Translations under genes and position numbers: made by a program
Notes under the pieces: generated by a model
The model's database searches: none
Told to the model about the DNA's origin: nothing
Seen by the model: the letters and a program-made list of their open reading frames with translations, nothing else
Origin: Lasiodiplodia sp. COLG20
Lineage: Eukaryota; Ascomycota; Dothideomycetes; Botryosphaeriales; Botryosphaeriaceae
Assembly: GCA_009801085.1 (NCBI GenBank)
Contig: VNWV01000006.1
Span: forward strand, 806,001-870,000
Direction: 5' to 3'
Length of the DNA stretch: 64,000 nt
Shown here: positions 34,718 through 46,948 of the stretch, in pieces
Numbering within the stretch: the first letter of the stretch is position 1
How the letters are laid out: every line of letters begins with the position of its first letter

Positions 34718-36137
34718 CTACAAAGATTCGCTGCCCCGGATCGGGGGTACCATCCTCTGCTTTTCGAAGTTTTCGATAACTTCCATTATGCACTCCGAAG
34801 AGCTGACGGTGCCAAACCACCCGAAACGGCGAGATTTATCCATGCTGTCAGAGCAGCTTATTAGCACGCGAAATGAAATCTGGGGAACGACCGGGGTGCC
34901 CACCTAAAAGCAATCTGCACGGCATTGGCCAGAGCGGCGTCCGCAAAAGCAAAAATGCGATCAACATCCCGCAGTTCCTTGTCCAGCAGGTCGTGCCTCT
35001 GGGCCAGCTCTTTCCAAGCCTGCTGGGTTTTCGGCTTCTTTGCCCAGTCCGTCAACGCGAAACGGCGTCGGATCGTGGCCTGTGGACCGTAACTAGAGAA
35101 CAAAGTCGTATAAGCAGTCACCCCGTTTCGAAGTCTCAAGCAAAGGAAAGCACCCACCCTCTAGGAGTCTCATCTCTGGGTATCGTCATGACATCGTACG
35201 TCGTCTCATCCAGCTCCGGTCCGCTCCACTCGACGCCGTAACGTGCCGCCAGCCTCGGCCAAATCTGCCCCCATGTAAACGTGCTTCCATCCGCCGCGTT
35301 GAACGCCTCGTTCGCTGCTCCCTCGTCCAGAACGGCCCACTCCGCCTGGTATCCATTCAGCATGGCACTGCTCAAATCCAGCGGGCGTTCCCAAGCCTCC
35401 AGGTTGCCGGAAAACTCGAGTTTTTGGCCGAGATGCCTACACACAGCAGCGTATGCTGCAATCGGAAAGACCAAATTCATTGCCGCGTCCGGAACGGCAC
35501 CGAGTATGAAGCTTGGACGAATGACATTCCACCCGACGCCGGTCAGCTCTTCGCACCAGTCCACCAGATAGTCCTCCTGGGGGTAGTAGAAATTCGGCTC
35601 TATCGTCACCCGCGGGTCGCTCTCCTCCTGCGGCACCTTCGTTGGGCCAAGGTGCACGCCGTAGTGCTTTGCCCCCGTCTGGAGCAGGACACGGCGCGGT
35701 TTGATGTCCGCCAGGCTCAGCGCCGCCAGGAAATTCGAAAGTAGCTCGGTGTTTACGATCGCCATCTCCTCGGCGTTGGACCACAGTCCCTGTCCGTCCT
35801 TGGGCGGCACCTGGATGTACGAGTAGAAGAAGACATAGTCGGCGCGCACGCGATGCGATTTAAGCAGCTTCGCGATGAAGTCGGGTGACTTGAGAAAGTC
35901 GACTGGTACGTGCTCGATGTGTGGCAAGCCATCTGGGATCGCCGGGGGCCGCCGTGAAAGACAGTATATTTTGGACCAGCGTTGCGGGCTCTGCGCGAGA
36001 ACGCGGAGCATGTGCTGTCCGGAGATGCCGCTGGCACCGGTGACTATGGCCGTGAGGTCCTTCTTATCAGCCGCATCCGAGAAGACCGGGAGGCCGTGGT
36101 ATATGCCTTTCGATTGGATCTGCTGTATGTTCGCCAT
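34718..36137 (-). CDS. PRISE-like NAD(P)H-dependent reductase (SDR, Rossmann fold)
   Basis: Exons 36137-35158, 35092-34904 and 34844-34718 join to 431 residues. The N-terminus has GLPVFSD and the cofactor motif TGASGISGQHMLRVL. Further on are IYCLSRRPP, VDFL, FFYSYIQVPP, LQTGAKHYGVHLGP, PNFYYPQEDYL (the catalytic Tyr region of this group), WNVIRPSFILGAVP and FNAADGSTFTWGQIWPRLA. The last exon (RRFGWFGTVSSSECIMEVIENF) is the typical C-terminal end. The family includes progesterone 5-beta-reductase/iridoid-synthase-like enzymes and fungal SirQ-like proteins, which reduce enone-type substrates. The start at MANIQQIQ is preferred over a longer frame because family members begin close to GLPVF. 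A TATTTAAG box lies about 45 bp upstream on the minus strand. Confidence 0.87.
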
Positions 36138-36696
36138 CGCGTGTGTGGTGAGAGAAGAACGCAATGAAACATACCCGGGCCTTAAATAACTCCTCACAGA
36201 AAGTGGAACCTGTCTCGGGGTCACCAAACCGCTTATGCGGGGTCAAGGGAGGCTACGTCCATCACAGCCATCTTGGCTTCTTTCCGGGACTAGCGGAAAG
36301 GCCTCTCCCGTGCCGTTGGATCTCGCTCATCGTCACGCGCGGCAGCTTACCAATTGCCTTTTCGACGGCGATTGCGAATTTGGACATGGGTAAAGGCACC
36401 CTACGACTTTCCCAGCCCCGCATGCCGTTGCTCGGCGATCGAGGACGGAAATGTGACTAGGGGCCATGTAGACTCTGCAACATGATGTCACCGAATCTTG
36501 CACGGAATAGCTCTGGTTAGACATGGGTGTTTCAGTGCAGTTGGACAAATCGAGAAGTATGTCACCCCGTTGTAATGTATTCTCCTTTCCATTTGACCCG
36601 CTGTCGTCCCTGTTTGTTCCAGGCGTACTCGCAGACCGGATTGTGCGATTACCCACATTTTCGGCAGGCTGCTTCGAATCTCGCTATGTAAAAAAC
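36138..36696. other. Intergenic
   Basis: Contains the promoter of the PRISE-like gene (left) and the 3' flank of DPH5 (right). No further feature was recognised. Confidence 0.5.
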
Positions 36697-37672
36697 TCAT
36701 TTGCGCTCATTCTTCTTTGCCCACGCATCATCAAACGTCTGTGGGTCCACGGCGTATGACCTGAGATAGTCTCTCTCCAAGTCGTGCGTGTTCTTGCCGA
36801 TCAGGACTAGGCTGTGGAGGGGTTTGCCGAGATCAGACTGGCTGAGCTGCTCGAGCGTGCCCGCCACGATCGTCTGGTCGGGAGCACCGACGCGGGCGAC
36901 ACCAACTGCAAGGGCGTCCTTTCTGCAGATGCCGTTGCCCTTCTCCTCTTCGATCTCAATCATCTGCTGTGCGCACTGGGCGACGGTCATGAACCTCGGC
37001 GGCTCGTAGATGATCTTGCCGCGGGCCAGAGCCTCCAGATTCGGCTCCTTGACCTTGATGTCCAACAGAACAAGGGTGTGCAGGCCGATGGCGTCGTTCT
37101 CGAGGATTTTGTCGTACCAGGAGGCGGGGCGCCAATTGTCAGTGAAGAACACCATACTGATGGTCTGGCCGAAGTTGTATAGCTGCAGACCGGTGCAGCC
37201 GACACCGGTCAGGATGCTGGCGTTCGGCACCGTGTTGGTGGGAATGTTGAGCTCGCGCGCGCGAAGGACGAGGTCGGTGTGAGTGGTAGCGCTTCGTAGC
37301 AGTCAGCAGGCGTCTGTTCCGGCGAACGCAGGAAACAAACGTACCCGAAGGGATCGCCGACGACGAGAAAGGCGACGTCGACCTTGTCGGCATCGGCCAG
37401 GATGTCGTCGCTAGACGACTCGACCATTTCGCGGTCGGCGATGATGACAGAGCGGCCATAGAATGCTTCCTACTATCACGCAGCATGCTCGTCAGTCCCC
37501 ACGGGCTGGAGGGCGGAATTGGCGGCAGCAAACTCACCAATGTCTCCTTGTCGACCAGTAGGACGGCGGTATAGGCCTCGAGGTAGACGCGCTCGGCGCG
37601 TTTGATGATCTCGAGGCCGCGGACGGTGACGTCCTTTTCGTCGGCGAGACCCAGGCCGATGAAGTGGAGCAT
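36697..37672 (-). CDS. DPH5: Diphthine methyl ester synthase (diphthamide biosynthesis)
   Basis: Exons 37672-37538, 37469-37345 and 37291-36697 join to 284 residues, the normal length. Start [21 protein letters not shown] is the tetrapyrrole-methylase-type N-terminus. Then [38 protein letters not shown] (SAM pocket), [20 protein letters not shown] and SWYDKILEN follow, all typical of Dph5. The enzyme uses S-adenosylmethionine to methylate the modified histidine of elongation factor 2 on the way to diphthamide, in the cytosol. It is divergent from SPT3 across 540 bp. Confidence 0.95.
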
Positions 37673-38212
37673 GGCTGCGGGAGTGCTGTTCGGACGTGGT
37701 GTGGATCGATGAGCAGCAGCAGCGGGCGTCGAAATTATCTTGACCCCACCATCGCGCCGTAGGGCTGAAGGCCCGAGCTCAAAGTCTTGGCTCTTACGAG
37801 GGGTGCCAATTGCATCCGAAGGCTAGCGTAAATGTGTCATAGGCACTTGAAGCCGTGTATGTAGAACTTTTAATTCGTCCGGAAAGCTTCAACTATCCAT
37901 AAGTTGTTTTACTTTTTTTTGAGGCATGTAGTGGAGGAGCGTTCTTCCCTGAACCAAGTCCCGACGCAGCGCCCTACGTAACTGCACCAGAAGACTCAGA
38001 AGCTCCGTAGCTTCGCCTTCTCCGTTGGACTCCCGACTTCTCATATATACATGAGTGCAGCTCCGACAAAATTGCTTGTTATTCCGCTGCTGACCCGGCA
38101 CGCTGGTCACGCTCGGGCCAACGTCGGTCACACCCCAACTCCACGTCTCCTCGCGATCCATCTCTCCCACCTTCACTCACCGCACCAGACGCGTGACCGA
38201 GCTGTAGCCATC
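37673..38212. promoter_or_regulatory. Divergent promoter DPH5 / SPT3
   Basis: The 540 bp between two start codons carries both promoters. A T-run at 37912-37920 lies in the middle. Confidence 0.5.
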
Positions 38213-39227
38213 ATGACGGACAAAAGTGTCAAGTACCGGACTGAGATCCAGCAGATGATGTTCGTCTCTGGCGAGACGGCCGAGCCATCTGCTGAGACGA
38301 CGACCCTCATCGAACTGATTGTCCAGCAGCAGGTCCAGGAAATGCTGCGCGAGTGCACCGTTCTCGCCACCCGTCGTGGTAGCCGCAGCATTTCCACCGA
38401 CGACCTGATGATGCTCATCCGCCATGACCGCGCCAAGATCAGCCGTCTCCGCACCTTCCTCCAGTGGAAGGATGTTCGCAAGACGGCCAAGGACTCGGAC
38501 GAGAAGAACCCTGGTGCCGACGACCTCGCTGCCGACGACATTGGCGTCGACATCACCGCCACCGCCCCGAACCCTGCCACCAAGACGGCGAAGCCCGGAG
38601 GCTCCAAGAAGGCCGTCGATCTGGTGTGGGACGTGCAGTCGTACTTTTCCGAAGCTCCCCCCGCCCGCGAGGAGGAAGAGGACGAGGAGGAGACGGAGAT
38701 GAACTACGCCACCATCCAACGCCTGCGCAATGCCGATGAGCGCACCAAGAACATGACCCGCGAGGAGTACGTCCACTGGTCCGACTGCCGTCAGGCTTCC
38801 TTCACCTTCCGCAAGGGCAAGCGCTTCCGCGAGTGGGCCGGCTTCGGCACCATCACCGACAGCAAGCCCAACGACGATATCATCGACATCCTTGGCTTCT
38901 TGACCTTTGAGATCGTCCAGACCCTCACCGAGGAGGCCCTCAGGGTTAAGCAGACCGAGGACTCCTACCGCAAGGCCGTGGGCGGCGACGCCAGCGGCGG
39001 CCAGAGCAGGAAGCGTAAGCGGGAGTCCGGCTTGTTCGACCCTCCGGAAGAGGCCCGCGAGCCCGTCGGCCCCAGTCACGTCAGGGAGGCTTTCAGACGC
39101 TTACAGAGGACTCCGCCAAAGAGCAGGGCCATGCTCAACTTTACCGGCCTTCTCCAGCGCACGACGCTGAAACTTGTAAGTTGACGCCACCATGTCGACC
39201 ATGCGCGCTAACCCAAGGCAGATTTGA
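38213..39227 (+). CDS. SPT3: SAGA complex subunit Spt3 (histone-fold protein)
   Basis: Exon 1 is 38213-39175; a 46 bp intron (39176-39221) precedes a terminal exon of only six bases (ATT TGA), giving 322 residues ending LKLI. The N-terminal histone fold is [50 protein letters not shown] and [16 protein letters not shown]. The C-terminal half has [24 protein letters not shown]. Spt3 works in the nucleus as part of the SAGA coactivator and helps place TBP at promoters. The start was chosen at [13 protein letters not shown] because homologues start there; the upstream in-frame extension is leader. Without the mini-exon the product would end LKLVS. Confidence 0.94.
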
Positions 39228-40147
39228 TCATCCCGGCAACAATGGCGTCTTTTGGCGTTTTCTTCGGTTATATCTCTAGTAGAGACAGTTAGATACCCAA
39301 AGGCATGGGTTGAATGATGGCACTAATCAGGAGTTTTGGTCATGGACTGGTTCCAACGAATCGAGAGGATTAATCGGGATTGGTTCAAATACAGAGGGTG
39401 TTGCAGTCGATGGCTAGCGCAAAGGATAGCAGGTCCCTCGAATCTAGGGTGACCAGCATCGGCTTTTTCTTGGAAAAGAAAATCAAAAGCAACATATATG
39501 GGCTGGTGAAGCTATTACTGAATATAAATATGGAAATTGCCCATAACATCAGTAAAACCAAATTCACGCTAGCCTTCGGCTGCGATACCGCTCTGGACGC
39601 AAGGAGAGTAGCCGACGCGTGGAACAAGCTTATCTCCTCCCAGACCGCCTCACAGGACGCTTGTCGGAGCTTACTTTGTCTTTGAAATAGTTCATCATGG
39701 CACATTATCCGGTCAGTTCTGCAAACCAACATGTCAGAAAAGAGGTGAGCTCCAAGGAGGTGATTTGAGAGGTGGCTATCATGCGAAGAGGTATGGCACG
39801 AGCTTGAATGGGTCTCCCGTGGGATAGATCAGTCCTTTGGTGCATCAGCTGTGCTTTCGGGAGTTGATATAATAGTCAGTGCTACGAGAGTGAACAGCAT
39901 CAATCAACCATCGCTTAGGTATAGAACGTCTAAACCGCTTGATCCATTCACATAGCGCAAGAACTTCATTGATGGTGATATAACCCAGTAATCCCAAAAA
40001 AGGAAATCAAGGAAATGTCGGAGACTAACGAATGTATCCTTGATCGAACCGTTTCCGTTCCTCCAGAGCTCGTGTACTTATGGATATTTTTCACCCTACG
40101 CTTTCTTCCCCGGTCTCCAATGCTCCCATCACCTCTTGAATAATCTT
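39228..40147. other. Intergenic
   Basis: Flanks of two converging genes. Plus-strand frame 39380-39685 has no family signature and looks fortuitous. Confidence 0.5.
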
Positions 40148-40962
40148 TTACGCTGTCGTCGGGACTGCAGAGGTCGACGGAGCCACTTTCGGCTCTGAGA
40201 CACTGACATCCGCTGCAGGATCTGTCGGCGCGGCGCAATCAGGAGGCAGGTATTTGCGGTTCTCGGCGCACATGTTCCAGCAGCTGTGGTCCCATCTTGT
40301 TAGTCTTGGACTGAAGAGAGAAGAAAAGATAGAAAGAATGGATAGAAGTAATAGAAAAGAAAGAGAGCGATGACTGGAAACAAGAACAATATAACGATTA
40401 ATAAATTTTCAATAGCATAAAAGAAAAAATGGAAAAGATTAATTGTAATAACACAGAGGGAACACGGGAAAGAAGAGACTTACCCGCCATATCTGCTGAA
40501 GCAAGACATATTCATGTAGTCCTTGCATTCTGTGACTGGGCACTCCTGGCCACCATCCACTTCGGGAGTGTAGGTTGGTTGCTGCCGGATGAAGCTGTTA
40601 CCGCCTTCGGTCCTCGTCGCGCCCCACGCTTGGTCTTGCTGCCCGGAGGCAGTGGGCGAGACGACTTCGCGCAGGTTGGAGAGGGCTGATTCTTCTATCG
40701 TGGCCGATTCCTCTGGAAAGGGCGCCGAGGGGACGAAGGCTCCGGTCGCCGCGCCGTTGGCCGGCAGCATCACTGGCATCGGTCCCTGCGTCGTCGGCAG
40801 TGCTTCTGCTGCAGCAATCGGGGGAGATAGCTTGTTGGTGTCAAGTTCGAGGAAGTTGGCGGAATACACTGGCGGGGAGGCAAGTGCAGTAAAAGAGTGA
40901 CATAGGAGGAGTAAGGAGAGGAGGCCGTTGCGGTAGGGACGGTCGTGCGTGGATTGGAACAT
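40148..40962 (-). CDS. Secreted protein with a six-cysteine C-terminal domain
   Basis: Exon 1 is 40962-40484 and exon 2 40283-40148, with a 200 bp intron, joining in frame to 204 residues. After a charged N-terminus, NGLLSLLLLCHSFTALA forms a signal peptide. A Pro/Ala/Ser-rich stretch without Cys follows. Then comes a compact domain C-P-V-T-E-C..SCFSRYGGCWNMC..YLPPDC with six Cys straddling the intron. The C-terminus is Ala/Pro/Ser-rich. The family is not recognised; the layout (signal, disordered linker, Cys knot-like end) is common in cell-wall or effector-like proteins. The start was taken at the ATG giving the best signal peptide. The long intron is exceptional in this window. Confidence 0.75.
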
Positions 40963-41153
40963 CACGGGAAGCGGAAAGGAAAAGGACGGGATTCGGTCGG
41001 ATGGTTCGCAGAATGAGCGGTGGAGTGGTCAAGCCAAATTAGTAGCTGGGAGTAACGAGCGTGCAGACGTTGTGGAAACGAAAGTCACCTTCAGAGAGCG
41101 AATAAGTGATGTTGGTGATGAGAGATCTCCGCGGAAACACCACCGGCTGCGGG

Positions 41154-41161
41154 TATTTATA
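41154..41161 (-). promoter_or_regulatory. TATA box for the six-cysteine secreted protein
   Basis: TATAAATA on the minus strand lies about 190 bp upstream of the start codon at 40962, flanked by GGG/CCC in a near-palindrome (GGGTATTTATACCC). Confidence 0.45.
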
Positions 41162-42223
41162 CCCACGTATCTGTGCCAATCCCCCAAGACGCCGTGGCGT
41201 CGAGAAATCATTTCCATAGCGTCAAATGTGGCGCCGACGATAATGTGAGTATGCAGTTCAGTGAGAAAAGAGTCGTTCATGCGCCGACGAGGAGCCTCTA
41301 AGACAGGCGATATCAACGTCGGATTCCAATAGCTCCGTAACCGCGAGTACGGTGTCTCAATCGCCACTCTAACGCGATTCCGCACTCTCTTCTTGCGGTG
41401 GCAGGAATCACACGTTTGACTGCAATCCAGGGCGTGCGCGCGAAAGTAACGATATATCCTCCCCACGCTGAAACCAAGCCCATTGTGTATTCTAAGAGGT
41501 GAGACACGCAGGGAAAGCGTCAGATTTTTACCTTCTTGGCAAACGGTACTCGTCAAGTTCGAGGACGTGAGGGGCGCAGAGTTCCATCGCTCTGCATCTG
41601 TATCTCGGCATCGAAGCTGACCATCGACCGGACCTTTGGAGTCGAAGCAGCGTCTCCGCCAGGGATACGGGCCGCTGGTGCTGTTTTAGTCGATCGGAAT
41701 GCTGCTGCTCAGCCATTCTCAGGCCTTGCCTCTACGATAATGTCTCGACGATCAGTGGTAACTGCTACCTTCTGGATTCGGGAGGAACACACGGCCGGGA
41801 AGCAGGGTAGACACCCTCAATCCATTCCTACAGAGAAAAAAAGACAAGCCTCCTGATCCAGCGACTCCAAGACCAGCGCAATGCCGTGTGCCATCGGAAG
41901 ATAAACGGAACATCCCTCCACTGCCAACCTTGCTTATTTTGTAGTCTGTCCACGCGCTCGTCGAGAGGTCCTATCCGGCGTGGCTTCATATATAGCGTAC
42001 AGTAGAAGAACAGAAACCTCCAGGCTGGGAGCCGATACCCTAGGAGGAATAGAGATTAAAAAGAAGCAGAGGGATCTATCGTCCGTTGCTTGGAAGAAAG
42101 GAAACACTTTCGCTCAAGGAGGGCTTGGGTATGCGCATCAAATGACGAAGGACATGAAAATGCTCGTCGGAACCACGTGAGAAAAAGACCCGCTGAATAC
42201 ATTCGTTACTTGAGAGTAGCAAT
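41162..42223. other. Intergenic
   Basis: Nothing beyond upstream sequence of the secreted protein gene and the 3' flank of the Vac7 gene. The minus frame at 41029-41556 shows no signature. Confidence 0.5.
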
Positions 42224-45200
42224 CTACTCTTTGTCTTCGCCAGCTTCGAGGCTTCTCCGAATTTGCTCTATCCACATCGCGCCTTCCGCATTAACGCCCT
42301 TTTCCGGATTCACAAGAACACTCCTTCCGATCGGCGCGGTGTGGGTGCTGCTGCTGAGTGGCAGCTGGTATCTCAGAATACCGCGCACGATCAGTTCGAA
42401 CGGATATTGAATGACGCGCTCCCAACGTTCCGTTCCGCCGGCCTCGGTCTTGTTGCCGGGCTTTTGTAGGCGCAGCTCGCCGATCGAGTAGTGAGGGCGG
42501 CGCTTGAGAGGGTCGCCGTCGAAGTTCAGCGGCGAGTCGAAGTGGAATATGCGGCCGAGAAGCATCGTCTGCGAATCGCCTTCCGGATCCTCGACCGGGT
42601 CGTGCGGGTCGTCGTCCAGGGTGTGGAACGCCTCGTCATCTTCGTGCGAGGGTGCCCGAGGACGTCGGCGTCCAAGCTCGCGGGGGCCGACGACTCCGTC
42701 AGGCTGCTGGTCGCGCCAGAACTTCTCGGTGCCGACGTGCTTGCTCTTCGCGAAGATGTTGACGTCCATTTCTCCGATGCTGACCGCGACGATGTTAGGG
42801 TTAATGGCCTCGACGAGCAGGTCCAGCATGATCTCCTGCTCGCTGGCGAGGACGTTCTGTATCTCGACGACCTCCACCTTGTAGAGCGGCTTCGTCGTGG
42901 CGAACAAGAAGCCCACCGCACCGAACGCGAGCAGGAGCACCATGATGGTGAGCACGAAGCAGCCCGCAAATCTTCGAAGACAGCCTCGCCTGCGTCGTTC
43001 GTAGTGATCGTGATAGTGCAAGCTCGCGCTCGTCGGCCTCGGCCCTCGTGGAGGAGCTCTCCGGGTCCGCACGGTCCCCATCAGCGGAGTCCTCTCGTCA
43101 TCTGCCCCCTCGCCATCCATGTCGTACGCAGACAGCTCCCCCATCTTCCTGCTCGAAGGGTTACTCGTCCGGGAGCTATAGTGCGGGAACTTTGGGCTGC
43201 TGGGCGCGGACCCGTGTCGAGAACCGTAGCCGGATACGCTCCTCGACTTCGAGCCCGGAGGCGCCGGCCCGTCCTCGAACAGGGAGTTGACGGCGGCGTT
43301 ACGGCCGTATCGGCCTATATGGTGGTGGTAATTGCTGTGACTCCCGCTCGGCCGGGAGTGGTTGCCTCGAAGCGTGCCGTCGAGGCGCTCGCTCACGTCT
43401 TCATCGAGGCTCGAATTGCCGTAGGGGTTGTTAGCGAATTTCATACTTCTCTTGCCCGCGACGCTGCGGTGTCCCTCGAGGACGTTGTTGATGGATCGAA
43501 GGCCGCCACCAAGACGGGGGTGGTCTACCATGCTCGCCATCGAAGTCGCACTCGGCGTGCGAGAATGGTGTCGGCTCGCTCGGGGTTGCGTGTCGGGCGG
43601 GTTCGATTCGTACACAAACGTCTCGTCGGAATCGGATGAATTCGCTTCGTCAACGGCACTCGCCACCTTGGCTTCGAATATGTCTGCTTTTGAAGATGCT
43701 TTGCGTGGAGAGTCGTTAGTATATTTTGAGCTCATCTGTTTGCTGACAGTCGTCGAAGGGGTTTGGGTGAACTGTGAAAGGTCGCCAGGGCTCGGGTAGC
43801 CCAAAGAGCGGAAGGACTGGATGTTGGAGTCTGTCGTGCTGAGTGGTGGAATGGTGTTGGATCGGACCCGCAGGTCTGGTCTGACGGGGCTGACGGGATC
43901 GACGACGGGAACATGGTGGTGGCTGAATGGATTGCGGACTAGCTGCGGTGGATACCTACCCGTGCCGGAAGTAATCGACGGCGCTTTCCGTACTGTCCTC
44001 CTCTTCTCCCTCCTCGGTCGGATGGTCTCGTTGCTCGGCTTCAACCGGAGGCTGCCGCTGGGCTCTCCGCGTCCTGGCGCAGGACCGCCTTGCGGTTGGC
44101 CCATGACCCCTTGAGGAACCGAACGCACGGTTTCGGTTTCGACGGTCATGTTCTTCGACGGCTCCGTGACGGATCTGGATTTGCCGGGGACGAGGCCGGT
44201 GAACGAGCCTCTCGACGTCGCAGAGGGTCGCGCGCTGCTCGCTTTCTTCTGTTCCGTTCGTCTGCCGCGGTCTTCGGATCTGTTGTTCCCCCCGCTCTCG
44301 CTTCCACTTTCCCGAGCTTTTGAATTTTCTTTCACGGATTCTGTTGAGTTAGCGACAACGGTGTCGTCACTGGACGATTTGGCGGGATTGTTACTGCGAG
44401 GAATAGTTAGACTCCGCATCGCTGACGTCCACCGCTTTCAGCGGATTTTGGCGAGGTGGCCGAGCGTAGAACGAGGTTCGGCGCATCGACATTTTGTCAG
44501 CATGACGCATACACGGGGACTCGAGCCTTCGTCAACGCGAAACGCCCAATATCCCCATGTAATAGTCCTGACAGCCGCCGACGTTGCGCCGACCACACTC
44601 TCACTCGATTACCAACGTACCTGTGTGCTTGGAAAACGTCGAACCCCGGCGATGTCGGGAGACTGGCTTCCTGCACAGTCTCCAGCGCCGGAGGAGCGCC
44701 GCTCACGGTCCTTCCGGAGCCCTTCCGGGCCATGTTGGTGCCGTCTTGGTCTTCCGAATCGCTGGGCGGCGGCTCATTCTTCTGCTTCGCCGGAGCGCTG
44801 GGCGGCGTTGCGGTGCGCTCGACGACGATGTTGGGGGCGGACTGGGTCGACTGGGGCGGGTCCGGTCTTTGGGGCCGAGCCTGGTGAGCTGGTTGCAGCT
44901 GCTGTTGCTGTTGCTGCTGTTGCTGCTGGGAGCGTAGTGAATTGCGGCGAGAGCGACTGTGGGAGGGGGGAGGTGACTTGAGACGCGGCGAGACGGGCCA
45001 GTGGGGTGTGCTGTCGCCGTGGTTGTTCGACTTATGCGGTCTCGGGACACGGGTCGAGTCCGCCGGGTTCGGCTGGAGCTGGGGTGTGTTTGCAGACGCA
45101 AGGGCCCGCTGGATGGCGGCAGCGGACGGGGCGGTGGTGGTCTGGTTGGCGAGGGCGGAGGGACGGTTCGGACTGCCGTCCTGGTTGCTGTTCTTCCTCG

Positions 45201-45507
45201 ACCTCTGGACGCGGCGGGCAGGGCCGGCCATGGCGGGCGTCTGGCGGTGGGGCTGGGACGAGCGCGAGGGCGAGGGGTCGCGCGAGGACATGGGCGAGTT
45301 CGTCTGCGAGTGCGTCGCGGTCGGCCGTGGGGGGGCGCCACTGGACGAGCGCAGCGAGGTGTGGGCGGGCGTGATTGGGTTTGTTGTGGCACCGGTAGCA
45401 CCGGGCGTGTTCGCAGCGGGCGGCGCGCTGTCTTCAGCTGCCGACGCCGGGTCTGCGGTCTCGGGCAGGCCAGTGACGGAGCGGAAGCCTTCGTCGTGGT
45501 CGGTCAT
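42224..45507 (-). CDS. VAC7: Vac7-like vacuolar membrane regulator of PI(3,5)P2 synthesis
   Basis: Exon 1 is 45507-44621 and exon 2 44411-42224, joined in frame to 1024 residues. The 209 bp intron (44412-44620) is long, so a small extra exon could be hidden there. The N-terminal 700 residues are disordered and Ser/Pro/Gln-rich, with a poly-Gln tract (44895-44928). A basic stretch (YERRRRGCLRRF) precedes one membrane helix (AGCFVLTIMVLLLAFGAVGF). The conserved luminal part follows: TTKPLYKVEVVEIQNVLASE, LDLLVEAINPNIVAVSIGEMD, VNIFAKSKHVGT, and YPFELIVRGILRYQLPL. This is the Vac7 domain, which activates the Fab1/PIKfyve lipid kinase at the vacuole. Confidence 0.88.
44895..44928 (-). repeat. CAG/CAA tract encoding poly-glutamine
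   Basis: Mixed CAG/CAA codons on the minus strand encode about ten consecutive Gln in the disordered N-terminal part of the Vac7-like protein. Confidence 0.8.
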
Positions 45508-46948
45508 GGTGGGCTCGGGGAGTGCGTGGGGTCATTGCAAGGTGCTGGGCGTCGGGGCGGGAGCGGTTGAGGTTGCGGTGGAGCAATGGGCAGTTCGCTG
45601 TCATTGATTGCTGCGCTAGGCGAGCTGGAGGGCCGTCGCGCTCGCAGAGTCCACCCGAGAGCACGCGGCAAGCGGCGGTTCGCGGAGCATGCAGAGGCCA
45701 CGCAGCTCAGCGCGGCATGAGCAGCAGCAGCAGGAGCATGAGCGTCGGACGTCAACGGTCACGGGCTGGATGACGATGCGTTGACAGGCTGCGCTCCCCT
45801 CCGGCCGCCCTGCTATGCCGCTTCCATCGACGCGCTGGCCCTACCCGCGACGACGTTACGCCAACTGCCAGCTTCCCAGCCCAAGGCCCGCTGCCGCCTC
45901 GACCTTAGGTGCTGACGCCCCGTCGCTGCCTTGCTCGACAGCCCCGACGCAGCGCGCCCGATCGTCGCCCCCAGGCCCGTGCAGTCTCGTCGCCCTCTTC
46001 CGGTCGCACCGTCTCATCACATGTCTCGGCGGACGGTGCGACCGCGCCGCCAGCTCACCACGCCGGCGCCAGCAGCACCTTGGATCCGTCACCGCCTCTC
46101 TTGCGATTATCTCTTTTTTTGAATTTCGCTAGCTACTCTTGCCGGTGCCCGCTCTGCCCTGCACCCCGGCCAAAATATCTCTCAGAAACTTCTGCACAGC
46201 ATAGTGCTTATCTACCCAACCCCGGGCATCGTTCAGTCGTGAAGGGCACAAAGGAGAAAAACAAAGGAAAAAGCCCTCTCCCCGCCACCCTCACAGACAC
46301 CCCTCCCCACGCCGTCGACCCCTCTGTCCGGCATCGCGGCCGTGCAACACAGTGGTATTTCCCCGAGGTTGGTGTACAATTACAAGTACGCGTCCGTCGG
46401 ACGCTTGGCTATAAGTAAAAAGAAAAGACTGCCCGTTTCTTTTCCCTGGTGCGCAAAAGGACGAGTCCGCTGCAGAAGAACCGTCGACCCTGGACTGGCC
46501 GTGACAACGTGTGGTAATACAATGTGTAAAAGAAGAAAAGAGGTAGTGTGATCGAATGCGTTTTTGCCCGCCGTGACGAATCGAATCGTTTGGATCATCC
46601 GTGTCGTAAAGTCGTAGAGGTGATCCGCAAAGAATGGTATACAGTGTTGTTGTCGTCGTCGTCGAGGTATCGGCCGATGAGTGCGGCCTCGTAAGCGCTA
46701 AGTCCAAACAGCAGGTCGCAGAAAACGATGGGATATCGAAAGCGGAAGAGCAGAAAAGCAAAGCAGGAGGAAGCAGCCACATGTCGCGCCGTCCATAAAG
46801 CCCGTGGAGAAATCAAACGCCCATTCACCCGTGCACCTTAACACCACACGTTTTTTTTATATGCCTCGGAAAACGCCTTTCCAAGTGCAGACTGGGGGGA
46901 AGTAGTAGTATCCAGGCACCATCGCTGGCCCTGGAAATGTACGATTGC
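45508..46948. other. Intergenic between VAC7 5' end and SWE1 3' end
   Basis: GC-rich 45508-46130 (promoter/leader of the Vac7-like gene), then less biased sequence. No gene was recognised. Confidence 0.5.

Noticed and set aside
38177..39079. 300-codon minus-strand ORF opposite SPT3
   Set aside because: It is the antisense shadow of the Spt3 coding frame; the plus strand has clear family motifs.
41029..41556. 175-codon minus-strand frame upstream of the six-Cys secreted gene
   Set aside because: Overlaps the probable promoter with its TATA box; no family resemblance.
42491..43639. 382-codon plus-strand ORF
   Set aside because: Antisense of the Vac7-like gene; Arg/Val-rich composition is typical of a shadow frame in GC-rich coding DNA.
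44451..44530. tRNA-like string GGCGAGGTGGCCGAGCG
   Set aside because: It resembles the start of a tRNA-Ser but no acceptor stem partner, anticodon arm or T-loop follows; it lies in the Vac7 gene intron.
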